64,000 bases of DNA from Paraburkholderia phytofirmans OLGA172 (GTDB taxonomy: Bacteria > Pseudomonadota > Gammaproteobacteria > Burkholderiales > Burkholderiaceae): the NCBI RefSeq assembly GCF_001634365.1, contig NZ_CP014578.1, forward strand, positions 4,154,001 through 4,218,000, written 5' to 3'. This document shows, one piece after another, positions 46,693 to 56,316 of this stretch (position 1 is the first letter of the stretch; each line of letters starts with the position of its first letter). The notes under the pieces were generated by a model. That model was not told the origin of the DNA. It searched no databases and worked only from the letters and a program-made list of their open reading frames with translations. The translations under genes were made by a program, and so were the position numbers.

Positions 46693-47976
46693 TCATACCG
46701 CTTGCGGCTCCGGCACTTTAGCCTGCCGGTTGATCCGCAGCACGATCACGGCAGCACCCAGGCACAGCCCGCCAGAAATCATCGACGCCACCGTGTACGT
46801 GCCGAGACTCGCGCGCAGGATGCCCGCGCCGAGCGCCGCGAAGGCCGCGCCGAGCTGGTGGCCGGCGACCACCCAGCCGAACACGACCGGCGCCGCTTCC
46901 TCGCCGTAGACATCGGTCGCGAGACGCACAGTGGGTGGCACGGTGGCGATCCAGTCGAGTCCATAAAACAAGGCGAACAACGGCAGGCCGAAAAAATCGA
47001 TGCCGAACGCGTGCGGCAGATACATCAGCGACAAACCGCGCAGACCGTAATACCAGAACAGCAACACGCGGCTATCGAAGCGGTCCGACAGCCAGCCCGA
47101 CAGCGTCGTGCCGAACAGATCGAAGATGCCCATGGCGGCGAGCAAAGAGGCGCCCTGCACTTCGGTCATGCCGTAGTCGCCGCACATCGCGATCAGGTGC
47201 GTGCCGACGTAACCATTGGTGCTAGCGCCGCAAATAAAGAAGCTGAAGAACAACAGCCAGAAGTCACGGGTCTTGCTCGCCATGGCGAGCGTGCCGAAGG
47301 CGATGGCCAGCGGGTTTTGCTTCGTCACCGAGGTGGAGACCGGTGCATCGGCCGGTTCACCGAACGGGCGCAGTTGCATATCCGCGGGCCGCTCCGGGAG
47401 TAGAAACGCGACCAGTGGCAAGACGATCGCCGCCGCGCCCGCGACGACCCACACCACCTGGCGCCAGCCGTAATGCTCGGTGATGGCCGCGAGCATCGGC
47501 AGGAACACCAGTTGGCCGGTCGCCGAACTGGCGGTGAGAATCCCCATCACGAGGCCACGATGCGTGGTGAACCAGCGCGTCACAACGGTCGCCGACAACG
47601 ACAGCGCCGCCACCCCGGTCGAGCCGCCCACCAACACGCCCCAAATCAGAACCATTTGCCACGGATGCGTCATCAGCGACGACAGCGCCACGCCCGCCGC
47701 CATCGTGCCGAGCGCGGCCAGCAAAGTTGGACGCACGCCAAAGCGCTGCATCGCCGCGGCCGCGAACGGCCCCATCAAGCCGTAGAGCGCGATGTTCACA
47801 GAGATGGCGAGCGAAATCGTCGCGCGGCTCCAGCCGAATTGATGCTCCAACGGCACCATCATCACGCTCGGCGTGGCGCGCGTTCCGGCCGCTGCCAGCA
47901 ATACCAGAAACACCACCGCCACGGTCAACCAGGCGTAGTGGAAACGTCCGCCAATCAGTCTCGCCACCCAGTTCAT
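46693..47976 (-). CDS. MFS transporter, monocarboxylate/oxalate-formate-antiporter-like
   Basis: A 427-residue protein with twelve helices. The N-terminal half carries GTRATPSVMMVPLEHQFGWSRATISLAIS, typical of MCT-like transporters, and the second half GWLSDRFDSRVLLFWYYGLRGLSL. Substrate unknown, perhaps an organic acid. The ATG at 47976 fits the first helix; the open frame extends to 48021. It is divergent from a TetR regulator with palindromes between them. Confidence 0.85.
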   Translation of the reverse strand: MNWVARLIGGRFHYAWLTVAVVFLVLLAAAGTRATPSVMMVPLEHQFGWSRATISLAISVNIALYGLMGPFAAAAMQRFGVRPTLLAALGTMAAGVALSSLMTHPWQMVLIWGVLVGGSTGVAALSLSATVVTRWFTTHRGLVMGILTASSATGQLVFLPMLAAITEHYGWRQVVWVVAGAAAIVLPLVAFLLPERPADMQLRPFGEPADAPVSTSVTKQNPLAIAFGTLAMASKTRDFWLLFFSFFICGASTNGYVGTHLIAMCGDYGMTEVQGASLLAAMGIFDLFGTTLSGWLSDRFDSRVLLFWYYGLRGLSLMYLPHAFGIDFFGLPLFALFYGLDWIATVPPTVRLATDVYGEEAAPVVFGWVVAGHQLGAAFAALGAGILRASLGTYTVASMISGGLCLGAAVIVLRINRQAKVPEPQAV

Positions 47977-48044
47977 CGGTTCTCCAATCGACACGCGCCC
48001 CACAGGGCGCGCCGCTCGCATTGCTACGACTTTGGTAAAGGATT

Positions 48045-48062
48045 TGTGACAGATCAGTCACA
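48045..48062. promoter_or_regulatory. Candidate operator 1 between the MFS and TetR genes
   Basis: TGTGAC and GTCACA are perfect inverted half-sites separated by six bases, in the 155-bp divergent gap. Confidence 0.5.
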
Positions 48063-48080
48063 ATGAGTATTGCGATATTA

Positions 48081-48096
48081 GTTACTGGTCGGTAAC
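48081..48096. promoter_or_regulatory. Candidate operator 2 between the MFS and TetR genes
   Basis: GTTAC and GTAAC are perfect inverted half-sites separated by six bases, 18 bp from operator 1 and 35 bp before the regulator start. It suits a dimeric TetR protein. Confidence 0.5.
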
Positions 48097-48131
48097 ATGT
48101 CAAGGCGTCTATTCAATTCAGGTGGCATGCC

Positions 48132-48773
48132 ATGTCCGACAGAGAAACCCTCAAACCAGCCGCGGCACGGCGAGCACGCGGCGCGCAGACGGCCGGCCCG
48201 GAGGCACAGCAGCATCTGTTGCGCGCCGCAGACGAACTGTTTTATCGCGAGGGTGTGCGGGCGGTCGGCGTCGACGCGGTGGTCGAGCGCGCGGGCGTGA
48301 ACAAGATGAGCTTGTACCGCCAGTTTTCGTCGAAGGACGAACTGGTGATGGCGTATCTGGAGCGCAACGACGCGCAGTTTTTCAGCAACGTAGAGAAGAG
48401 CTTTGCGAAGCATCCAGGCGAGCCGGCAAAACAGCTTCAGCAATATTTCGACGACCTGACGGTGCGCGCATCGATTGACGACTACCGCGGCTGTCCTTTC
48501 GTGAATTTATCGGTTGAGTTTCCGGACCCGGCGCATCCGGTGCGGCAATTCGTGTTCCGCACCAAGGAACGGCTGATGGCCCGGCTTCTGGAACTGACGA
48601 CCGCGGCGGACGCCGATGATCCCGTAGCGCTGGCCAACGGGCTGGCTTTGATGATCGAAGGCGTGTACGCGGCCAGCCAGACCTACGGCCCGGGCTGCGG
48701 GCCGATTCTTGCCGCACCGAAGGTCGCGGGCCAGTTGCTCGCCGCCGCATGCGGCGCGTCACCGGTGCGTTAA
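48132..48773 (+). CDS. TetR-family transcriptional regulator
   Basis: A 213-residue regulator. The N-terminal helix-turn-helix spans about residues 30-75 (LLRAADELFYREGVRAVGVDAVVERAGVNKMSLYRQF in two parts), preceded by a Gln/Ala-rich tail. The C-terminal ligand domain has DDYRGCPFVNLSVEFP. It likely represses the divergent MFS transporter and itself. An inducer cannot be inferred. Confidence 0.9.
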   Translation: MSDRETLKPAAARRARGAQTAGPEAQQHLLRAADELFYREGVRAVGVDAVVERAGVNKMSLYRQFSSKDELVMAYLERNDAQFFSNVEKSFAKHPGEPAKQLQQYFDDLTVRASIDDYRGCPFVNLSVEFPDPAHPVRQFVFRTKERLMARLLELTTAADADDPVALANGLALMIEGVYAASQTYGPGCGPILAAPKVAGQLLAAACGASPVR

Positions 48774-48860
48774 GGTTTTTGCCGTCCCCTTGCGGCCAGG
48801 CGCGGATCGGTGGCGTTCCGCGCCGTTAGAATGGCGCTTTCCCCCTTTTCGCTGCTTGCC

Positions 48861-49415
48861 ATGTCGTCGCCTGCCGAATCTCACGATGCTGTTATCGCCG
48901 CCACTCGTCATTGGCTGACCGAGGCCGTGATTGGGCTCAATCTGTGCCCTTTTGCCAAGGCCGTGCATGTAAAGGGGCAGATTCGCTATGCCGTGAGCGA
49001 CGCGGTGGATATGGAGGGGGTGTTAACCGATCTCGAAACCGAGATTCAGGCGCTCGTCGCGGCGAATCCTGAAGCGGTGGATACCACGCTTCTGGTTTTA
49101 CCGCAGGCGCTCGGCGATTTTCTCGACTATAACGACTGCCTGTTTTTTGCCGAAAGGATGATCAAGCAACTTCGGCTGGAAGGCATTATTCAGATTGCCA
49201 GCTTTCACCCTCATTATCAGTTTGAAGGCAGTGAACCCGACGATATCGAGAATTATACGAATCGGGCGCCCTATCCTATTTTGCATCTGCTTCGCGAGGA
49301 TAGTATTGAACGGGCGGTTCAGGCTTTTCCCGACGCGGAAGCCATTTATGAGCGGAATCAGGAGACCCTTCGGCGGATCGGTCTTAAAGGCTGGAACGAT
49401 CTGATGAAAATGTAG
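48861..49415 (+). CDS. DUF1415 family protein
   Basis: A 184-residue protein of unknown function. WLTEAVIGLNLCPFAKAV near residue 18 and FHPHYQFEGSEPDDIENYTNRAPYPILHLLRE near 118 are characteristic of DUF1415. It has no signal peptide. The second half uses many A/T-ending codons (TAT, CAT, TTT, ATT), unlike its neighbours. The start at 48861 is preferred to the in-frame ATG at 48810. Confidence 0.85.
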   Translation: MSSPAESHDAVIAATRHWLTEAVIGLNLCPFAKAVHVKGQIRYAVSDAVDMEGVLTDLETEIQALVAANPEAVDTTLLVLPQALGDFLDYNDCLFFAERMIKQLRLEGIIQIASFHPHYQFEGSEPDDIENYTNRAPYPILHLLREDSIERAVQAFPDAEAIYERNQETLRRIGLKGWNDLMKM

Positions 49416-49420
49416 TTCGC

Positions 49421-49445
49421 GCGGTGGCTATCAAAAAGCCACCGC
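49421..49445. terminator. Hairpin between convergent genes
   Basis: GCGGTGGCT pairs with AGCCACCGC around ATCAAAA. It separates the DUF1415 gene and the methyltransferase gene at 49457. Confidence 0.7.
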
Positions 49446-49456
49446 CGCAGAACAGA

Positions 49457-50299
49457 TCAGGCAGAGACAAAAAATCTTTCTTTCAGCTCTTCGATCCCGA
49501 GCGTTTCCATCACTTCGTTGAGCCTCTCGGCTGGCCGCCGCCTCGGCAGATCCTTGAACTGAGCAATGATCAGTTCATTCTTCATGGAATGCTCCCACCC
49601 GACTAACTCGGTCACGCTCACCTGATATCCATGTGCTTCCAGCTGCAAGCAGCGCAGCACGTTAGTAATCTGGCTTCCAAATTCCCGGGTATGCAGCGGA
49701 TGCCGCCATATCTCGGTTAAGGCATTTCCCAGCGATTTACCCTTGTTTTGCCGTAGAACCCCCGCCACCTCAGCCTGGCAACACGGCACGACCACGATGT
49801 ACTTCGCATGCTTTTCCAGAGCAAACCGAAGCGCGTCGTCAGTCGCGGTATTGCACGCATGCAGCGCCGTCACGATATCGATCTGCGCCGGCAAACGATC
49901 CGACGTAATCGATTCCGCCACCGACAAATTCAGGAACGACATCCCCTTGAAGCCCAGCCGGTCGGCCAGTTCCTCGGATTTCGTCACGAGATCCTCGCGC
50001 GTCTCGATGCCGTATATGTGCGACGCCCCACCAGCGGCGCCCTGAAACTCCTTGAAGAACAGGTCATACAGGATAAAACCTAGGTATGACTTGCCCGCGC
50101 CGTGATCGACGAGCGTCACCGCGCCCTGCTGGTCCTTGAGGTCTTTCAGCAGCGGCTCGATGAACTGGAACAGGTGGTAGACCTGCTTTAGCTTGCGGCG
50201 GCTGTCCTGGTTCAGCTTGCCGTCGCGCGTCAGGATATGGAGCTCCTTCAACAGCTCGACGGATTGGTTCGGACGGATTTCGTGGGTTTTGCTGGACAT
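49457..50299 (-). CDS. SAM-dependent methyltransferase, Methyltransf_32-like
   Basis: A 280-residue class I methyltransferase. The SAM loop is VDHGAGKSYLGFILYDLF near residue 66, and ALHACNTATDDALRFAL and VVPCCQAEV follow. The GAGKSYL form and the VPCCQ motif resemble the PF13679 family (METTL25/GSTCD relatives). C-terminal residues 235-280 are charged. The substrate, possibly RNA, is unknown. The gene is not in an operon. Confidence 0.78.
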   Translation of the reverse strand: MSSKTHEIRPNQSVELLKELHILTRDGKLNQDSRRKLKQVYHLFQFIEPLLKDLKDQQGAVTLVDHGAGKSYLGFILYDLFFKEFQGAAGGASHIYGIETREDLVTKSEELADRLGFKGMSFLNLSVAESITSDRLPAQIDIVTALHACNTATDDALRFALEKHAKYIVVVPCCQAEVAGVLRQNKGKSLGNALTEIWRHPLHTREFGSQITNVLRCLQLEAHGYQVSVTELVGWEHSMKNELIIAQFKDLPRRRPAERLNEVMETLGIEELKERFFVSA

Positions 50300-50683
50300 C
50301 GTGGGGGACCGCCATCGATTGCACCGCGAACGTGCGACAGATGACGGAAAAAAGGAAAAGTTGCTGCCAGTTTACCCAAAGCGCGGGCCGCTCACCTAAG
50401 GAGCCGCGTCGACCATGCGAGAAACGCCACAAACCTGGAACACTTCCTGCTCGAAAAGCGGTATGCGGAACGTTTCCGACGTGGCTTGAAAACATCTTGC
50501 GGGCCGGCTCAACGATGGCGTAAGCCGTGTCGCGCATAACAACAGGCTGTCGGCCGTGGCGTGGAGCACGTGAACCGAATGCATGTGGGGAAGACGGTCC
50601 CGGAACACGGACCGAACGTTACGTAACCGGCAGCGCGCCGCGATCTCAAACGGACGCGCGCCTGGATAATAGAAGAGGCTGCA
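50300..50683. other. Intergenic region
   Basis: A 384-bp gap between the divergent 49457 and 50684 genes. No recognised gene. GATAAT at about 50664 may be a -10 element for the 50684 gene. Open frames here are shadows. Confidence 0.5.
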
Positions 50684-51004
50684 ATGGACACGGTACCCAA
50701 CGGAAACGTCGAGCAGAAATTTCAGGAAATGCTCGCGAAGCTCACCGCCGCGCCCGCGTGGTCGGAAAAGCAGCAGCTCGAACTGGAGATGGCACGTGAC
50801 ATTTCCACCGAAATGCTGCGGCTGGCCGAAGTCATACGCGATGGCAGCATCGACATGGAAACGTGCCTGACGATGCTCAAGTACGCGAAAGTGCTCGACT
50901 TCGTGATGACGACGCTCGCTTCGCGTCGCGACATCAAACCGCAAACGCTGCGGGTCATTTTCAAGCTGGCCGGCCTGAAGGTGGATGAGGCTTACCCCAG
51001 CTAA
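50684..51004 (+). CDS. Conserved-looking hypothetical protein, 106 residues
   Basis: An acidic, helical protein without signal peptide or membrane segment. Two heptad-like helices are likely (KFQEMLAKLTAAPAWSEKQ and EMARDISTEMLRLAEVIRD), followed by DMETCLTMLKYAKVLDFVM. AGAGG precedes the ATG. I recognise no family. Codon use and composition are like its neighbours, which supports a real gene. Confidence 0.6.
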   Translation: MDTVPNGNVEQKFQEMLAKLTAAPAWSEKQQLELEMARDISTEMLRLAEVIRDGSIDMETCLTMLKYAKVLDFVMTTLASRRDIKPQTLRVIFKLAGLKVDEAYPS

Positions 51005-51095
51005 GGACGTCCACGCAACGCCGCGACCCGTTCGAGCGGCTCGACGCAGCTCGAACTGATCAGCCGGCCTCCGTCCTCAGGGAGACGGAAAACAA

Positions 51096-51305
51096 TCACG
51101 CGCGCGGCGCCTCAGCCGGCGGCGTGCCATCATGAAACAGCGTCTTGAGTTGCGAGCGCAGTTCCGGCGAGTCCGTATGTTTGTGCACCGTCACGGCATG
51201 TTGCACGGCCGCGTCGAGCAATTCGCTCTCGCTGTCGGCGGATAGGGCAACCGTGCAATTCATTTCGCTCGGAAACTCGCGACAGTCGATGTATTTGCGA
51301 GTCAT
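51096..51305 (-). CDS. DUF1059 family protein
   Basis: A 69-residue protein beginning MTRKYIDCREFPSEMNCTV and continuing with ALSADSESELLDAAVQHAVTVHKH, the DUF1059 pattern. Conserved Cys (8 and 17) and His residues hint at metal binding. GGAGACT lies upstream of the start at 51305. Function unknown. Confidence 0.8.
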   Translation of the reverse strand: MTRKYIDCREFPSEMNCTVALSADSESELLDAAVQHAVTVHKHTDSPELRSQLKTLFHDGTPPAEAPRA

Positions 51306-51680
51306 GACAGTCTCCTTGATCAAACGTCAAAACATCCAGACAAACAGCAGGCGCGCAAACCACGCCGCCAGCCGCAACGCGGCAGCATTGGCAACGTCGG
51401 GCGAAATGAGAGCGGTGGGCTAGTTCGACGCGGGAAGGACGCGGACTGCGTCCGATGGAAGGTGTTTGAAAAGTATAGTTCGCGCGGGGGGATTGCAAAG
51501 AAACGAGCGCAAACTGGACGGATACGAAACCGCCCGAACCCAGCGTTTTTCAGCCGGCTGATCCCGCATGCGGCCGCCCGTTTGCCCTGCGCTGCCCACG
51601 GTGTGAAAATAGCGCCCTTCGCGCCGCCCGATCGTCAGATCAAACCGGCGCGCCGCCCCTCCGCTCATCCGCAGGACCGC
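51306..51680. other. Intergenic region
   Basis: A 375-bp divergent gap between the DUF1059 gene and the flavoprotein at 51681. TATAGT at 51474-51479 is a possible -10 element for the rightward gene. The open frame here is a weak upstream extension of that gene. Nothing else seen. Confidence 0.5.
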
Positions 51681-52952
51681 ATGTCATCCTCCTTCGATTC
51701 CGCCCGCGTCGCCGTGATCGGCGGCGGCCCCGCTGGCTTGATGGCCGCCGAGGCGCTCGCCCGGCACGGCGTACCGGTCGACGTCTACGACGCGATGCCA
51801 TCAGTGGGCCGCAAATTCCTGATGGCAGGCAAAGGCGGCATGAACATCACGCATTCGGAACCGCTCGAAGCGTTTCTTGGCCGCTATGGCGCGCGCCGCG
51901 AACAGATCGCGCCATTACTCGACACGTTCGGTCCCGACGCCTTGCGAGCATGGTTGCATGGGCTGGGCGTTGAAACGTTCGTCGGCAGTTCGGGACGGGT
52001 TTTTCCGACCGATATGAAAGCGGCGCCGATGTTGCGTGCGTGGCTGCATCGGTTGAGAGAAGCCGGCGTGCGCTTTCACATGCGCCACAAGTGGACCGGC
52101 TGGGACAACGATGGCGACGGCACCGCCGCGCACACGTTGCGCTTCGCAACACCCGGCGGCGAGCAACGCGTGAGCTGCGAAGCCGTGGTGTTCGCACTCG
52201 GCGGCGCAAGCTGGCCGCGGCTTGGATCGGACGCCGCCTGGGTGCCGCTGCTGAGCGCGCGCGAGGTGCCGGTGGCGCCATTGCAGCCCGTGAACTGCGG
52301 CTTCGACGCGGACTGGAGCCCGTATCTGCGCGAGCGTTTCGCCGGTCAGCCGGTCAAATCCGTGGCCATCACACTCACCGGTGTAGACAATAAAGTCCAC
52401 AATCGACAAGGTGAAGCACTTCTGACCGAAACAGGCCTCGAAGGGAGCCTGATTTACGCGCTTTCGGCTGTTATCCGGGAGCGGATTCTTGCCGACGGCG
52501 ACGTCACCATTGCGCTGGATCTCGCGCCAGGCTTGACGTTGGAGCGTGTCGTGGCCGAGGTCACGCGACCGCGCGGCTCGCGTTCCATGTCGACTCACCT
52601 GCACGGCAGAATCGGTATTAGCGGCGTAAAACTGGCCTTGCTGCATGAAATTCTGTCGAAAGAAGCTTTCGCCGATGCGAACGGTCTTGCGCACGCGATC
52701 AAGGCGCTGCCGGTGCGGCTCATGCGCGCCCGGCCTATTGCAGAAGCGATCAGCACCGCTGGCGGCATTCCCTTTGAAGCGCTCGACAAGCATTTGATGA
52801 TCGAGCGTCTGCCCGGTGCGTTCTGCGCGGGCGAAATGCTCGACTGGGAAGCGCCGACTGGCGGTTATCTGCTCACCGCCTGCTTCGCCAGCGGGCTGGC
52901 GGCCGGACGCGGCGCACTAGCTTATCTCGAGACGCGCGGCGCGCCGGCTTGA
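51681..52952 (+). CDS. TIGR03862-type flavoprotein (HI0933/YhiN-like)
   Basis: A 423-residue FAD protein. The dinucleotide fold VAVIGGGPAGLMAAEALA is at the N-terminus, then GRKFLMAGKGGMNITHSEP near residue 45, typical of the HI0933/BaiN family. The C-terminus has GAFCAGEMLDWEAPTGGYLLTACFASGLAAGRGA, the second FAD contact. Its reaction is not known. I use the ATG at 51681; an in-frame start at 51462 is unlikely. Confidence 0.87.
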   Translation: MSSSFDSARVAVIGGGPAGLMAAEALARHGVPVDVYDAMPSVGRKFLMAGKGGMNITHSEPLEAFLGRYGARREQIAPLLDTFGPDALRAWLHGLGVETFVGSSGRVFPTDMKAAPMLRAWLHRLREAGVRFHMRHKWTGWDNDGDGTAAHTLRFATPGGEQRVSCEAVVFALGGASWPRLGSDAAWVPLLSAREVPVAPLQPVNCGFDADWSPYLRERFAGQPVKSVAITLTGVDNKVHNRQGEALLTETGLEGSLIYALSAVIRERILADGDVTIALDLAPGLTLERVVAEVTRPRGSRSMSTHLHGRIGISGVKLALLHEILSKEAFADANGLAHAIKALPVRLMRARPIAEAISTAGGIPFEALDKHLMIERLPGAFCAGEMLDWEAPTGGYLLTACFASGLAAGRGALAYLETRGAPA

Positions 52953-53020
52953 CACGCCGAGCTTTAGCGGCGCCTTATTGCGCGCTGTTGCGCATCACTG
53001 CGTTCCATCGCGCGTCATCA

Positions 53021-54145
53021 TTAGCGCGCCTTCAGACGCCACAACGACGTCACTTCAGCCACGCGCGCCGTATGCAGGGCGTCGGTTTCATCGGTCGACT
53101 TCGGGTGCCGCGGACGGATATCCTCGCGCCCCACCACCATCAGCCCAGCTTTTTCAATGGCGGCAAGCAGCCACTCGCGCGTACGCAAGCCGAGGTGCTC
53201 AGCAAAATCCGACATGATCAGCCAGCCTTCTCCGCCTGGCGACAAATGTTCCGCCAGGCCGTTCAGAAAACCGAGCAGCATACGGCTTTCCGAGTCATAG
53301 ATTGCGTATTCGATCGGTGATGCGGGCCGCGCCGGCACCCACGGCGGATTGCAGACCACCAGCGGTGCGCGGCCTTCCGGAAACAGATCCGCCTGCACGA
53401 CCTCGACTTGCTGATCGTAGCCAAGACGCGTGAGGTTTTCTCGCGCGCAGGCAAGCGCTCGCGGGTCCTGATCGGTCGCGACGATTTTCTTCACGCCGCG
53501 TTTGGCGAGCAGCGCGGCCAGCACGCCGGTGCCGGTGCCGATATCGAACGCCTTGTTCAACGACGGTAACGGCGTGCGCGCGACCAGATCCACATATTCG
53601 CCGCGCACCGGCGAAAACACGCCGTAGTGCGGATGGACGCGCTCGCCCAGCACGGGAATTTCCACGCCCTTCTTGCGCCACTCGTGCGCACCGATCAGCC
53701 CGAGCAATTCGCGCAGCGACACGACCGAGGCTTCGTCGGTCGACGGCCCATAGGTTTCGATGCAGGCCTGCTGCACTTCAGGCGCGCGGCGCAGCGGGAT
53801 GCCGTAAGCGGCGTCGAGCGGGATCAGAATCATGCCGAGCGTGCGGGCACGTTGCGACTGTGCCTGGCGATGCAGGTTGAACGCGTCGAGCGGCGTTTCG
53901 CCCTGCTTGCGCGGCTTGCGCTCCAGCCGGCGCGTGACCGCCTGCAGCAGCTGGCGGGCGTTCTGAAAATCGCCGTTCCACAACAGAGCCGTCCCTTCGC
54001 ATGCGAGGCGATAGGCTGAGTCGGCAGTAGTACGGTCGTCCGCGACGACGACGCGTTTGGGTGGCGGCACCGCGGCTTCGGAGCGCCAACGCGCAGTGCG
54101 GGGGCCGTCGGCTTCGGGCCAGGTGATGGTTGCGGGGCTGGTCAT
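53021..54145 (-). CDS. Class I SAM-dependent methyltransferase with NPPW motif
   Basis: A 374-residue protein. The catalytic half shows DIGTGTGVLAALLAKRGVKK near residue 205, ATDQDPRALACARENL and VVCNPPWVPARPASP. The NPPW tetrapeptide marks N-methylation of amide or exocyclic amino groups, as in PrmC or RlmG. The N-terminal 170 residues form an unrecognised domain (RLERKPRKQGETPLDAFNLHR). The target, perhaps protein glutamine or rRNA, is not known. Confidence 0.8.
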   Translation of the reverse strand: MTSPATITWPEADGPRTARWRSEAAVPPPKRVVVADDRTTADSAYRLACEGTALLWNGDFQNARQLLQAVTRRLERKPRKQGETPLDAFNLHRQAQSQRARTLGMILIPLDAAYGIPLRRAPEVQQACIETYGPSTDEASVVSLRELLGLIGAHEWRKKGVEIPVLGERVHPHYGVFSPVRGEYVDLVARTPLPSLNKAFDIGTGTGVLAALLAKRGVKKIVATDQDPRALACARENLTRLGYDQQVEVVQADLFPEGRAPLVVCNPPWVPARPASPIEYAIYDSESRMLLGFLNGLAEHLSPGGEGWLIMSDFAEHLGLRTREWLLAAIEKAGLMVVGREDIRPRHPKSTDETDALHTARVAEVTSLWRLKAR

Positions 54146-54402
54146 GATGAAGGTGGGGTCTGTGTTGCGGGAGTGACGCGGTGAAACGTCGCGTCGTCGG
54201 GGGGCGTTGCCCGCCGGAGTGAGTCTTTCGATGCCGACTGACGCCCGAATAGTACCTCTCCCGGCCGGGTTCGCGGGGCGCAATTCACTATCGTTGCGTG
54301 GTCCACGGGCCCGCTCCCGGCGTGCGCTGCGGCGATCAGGCGCAATTGACACGGACGGCGCTCAAAACTACGGTCTGATCGATATCGGACAACGGAGTGT
54401 TT

Positions 54403-55995
54403 ATGATCAGCCTGACACCTGAAGATTTGCGCTACCACACCCTGACAAAGGGATTCAATCTGCGCTGGCCTGCCACCGACGCCCAGGCAGCCGCGCGCAT
54501 CGAATTGTGCGAGAGCATGGAGGACGTCGCCACTGCGTTGCAACGCTGTGTCAACACGGGATCCCGGCCAACGATTCGCAGCGGCGGCCACTGCTACGAA
54601 GACTTCGTTTCGAACAATCCCGGCGGCACCGTGCTCGATCTGAGCCTCCTGAGCGGCGCGAGAGTTGACCGGGATGGGAGTTTTCGCATCGCCGCCGGCA
54701 CACAAAACTGGAATGGTTATCAGGATCTGTATAAGCGCCACGGTGTCACGCTGCCCGGCGGCTCATGCTATTCGGTCGGCGCAGGCGGACACATCTCCGG
54801 CGGTGGCTACGGCTTGCTGTCGCGGCTGCACGGACTGACCGTCGACTGGTTGACGGGCGTGGATATCGTCACCGTCGATGCACATGGCGACGTCCTGCCA
54901 CGCAGCGTCGACGCAAAGCGCGATCCGGATCTGTTCCGGGCATGCAGGGGCGCTGGTGGCGGCAACTTCGGCGTGGTGACCGAATACGCGTTTGCACAGC
55001 TGCCGCGCGCGCCTTCCGAGGTTGCCATCGCCAGCGTCGCGTTCGATTGGGCGGACATGAACGAGGCGCGCTTCACTGCCTTGTTGCGTGCGTACGGCGA
55101 ATATTGGGAAACGCGAGGCACCCAACCGGACACGTGGGGCCTGTTCTCATTGCTCACGCTCACCCATCGCTCGGCCGGTCAGATCGTGCTGCTCAGCCAG
55201 TTTTGCAACCCGGACGGCACGTGCCGTGACCTCACGGTACTGAACGACTTCCTCGAGCGCTTTCAGGCGTGCGCTCCGGTGCCGATCACCGCCGCGCCGC
55301 CCAGCTACGGCACGGCGCACCCGTCGGGCGGACAGCGGTTGTGCTCCCAATCGCACAGCGTGACACGCTATGACTGGCTGACCGCGACGCAGATTCTGAA
55401 CGGCTCCGGGCCTAACCAACGCGGCAAGTACAAGTCGGCTTATATGAAGCACAACTTCACGGCGCATGAGATCGCGCGCCTGTACACGTGCCTCACCCAA
55501 AACGTGGCGGGGCTTGATTTGAGCCAGTCGCTGGTTCAGGTGAATTCGTACGGCGGCGCCATCAACCGCGCCGAACTTGCCGGCACGACCGCTGTTGCAC
55601 AGCGCGCCTCGATCATGAAACTGCAATATCAGACCTACTGGAGTTCGCCGCAAGACGACGCGGCTCATGTGCGCTGGCTTGGCGATCTGTATCGCGCCGT
55701 CTATTCGGCGCAGGACGGTATGGATCGGCGTTATGACGGCACGCCTTATCCGGGCGAGCACTACGAGGGCTGCTATATCAACTACCCCGACGCCGACATG
55801 CTCGGGTACCCGTTCTGGCCGCAACTGTATTACGGGGACGGAGGGCTCTATGCGTTTCTGCAAGACGTGAAACGCCGGTACGATCCGAACAACATTTTTC
55901 ATCACGCGATGTCGATACGGCCGGGCTCCGCCCGGAGCGGATTGCCAGTGCACCTCACCGGCGTGCCAGGTGATCGCGGCGCGACGGATTCGTAG
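54403..55995 (+). CDS. Berberine-bridge-enzyme-like FAD oxidase
   Basis: A 530-residue oxidase of the FAD_binding_4/BBE family. The flavin-linking His63 (RSGGHCYED) and Cys122 ([21 protein letters not shown]) are 59 residues apart, almost as in bicovalent glucooligosaccharide oxidases. The BBE tail is [29 protein letters not shown]. There is no signal peptide. It probably oxidises a sugar or alcohol and makes peroxide. It stands alone beside tRNA-Thr. CGGAG precedes the ATG. Confidence 0.86.
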   Translation: MISLTPEDLRYHTLTKGFNLRWPATDAQAAARIELCESMEDVATALQRCVNTGSRPTIRSGGHCYEDFVSNNPGGTVLDLSLLSGARVDRDGSFRIAAGTQNWNGYQDLYKRHGVTLPGGSCYSVGAGGHISGGGYGLLSRLHGLTVDWLTGVDIVTVDAHGDVLPRSVDAKRDPDLFRACRGAGGGNFGVVTEYAFAQLPRAPSEVAIASVAFDWADMNEARFTALLRAYGEYWETRGTQPDTWGLFSLLTLTHRSAGQIVLLSQFCNPDGTCRDLTVLNDFLERFQACAPVPITAAPPSYGTAHPSGGQRLCSQSHSVTRYDWLTATQILNGSGPNQRGKYKSAYMKHNFTAHEIARLYTCLTQNVAGLDLSQSLVQVNSYGGAINRAELAGTTAVAQRASIMKLQYQTYWSSPQDDAAHVRWLGDLYRAVYSAQDGMDRRYDGTPYPGEHYEGCYINYPDADMLGYPFWPQLYYGDGGLYAFLQDVKRRYDPNNIFHHAMSIRPGSARSGLPVHLTGVPGDRGATDS

Positions 55996-56316
55996 ACAAA
56001 AATGTCCAACATCGACAAGGTGAAAGAGATCCGGGAAAATGGAGCGCCTTTCACTTCGCATGCGCACGCCGCCGACATGACGGCATGCGTTATGTGGAAA
56101 CCGTCAAACCCTTGGCTAGCAAGCCGCGCGCGGCATTCCACGTCTCGGCCGCGGCCGTGCTAAAACAATTTTCGAACGCCGATTGCGCTTCAACGCATTG
56201 TCCGTCGTGGTGACGGACGTTTTCCGAACGTTTTCCGAATGTTTAACGCGCCCCGACCGTCGCCCGAAATAAAAAAACGGGTTTCTGAAAATTTCAGAAA
56301 CCCGTTTTCGTACTAC
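55996..56316. other. Intergenic region
   Basis: A 321-bp gap between the oxidase and tRNA-Thr. It contains only the tRNA terminator at 56274-56308 and a short direct repeat of TTTTCCGAA. No gene seen. Confidence 0.6.
56274..56308 (-). terminator. Terminator of tRNA-Thr
   Basis: AAAACGGGTTTCTGAAA and TTTCAGAAACCCGTTTT are perfect 17-bp arms with a one-base centre. Seven T follow on the minus strand. Confidence 0.9.
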
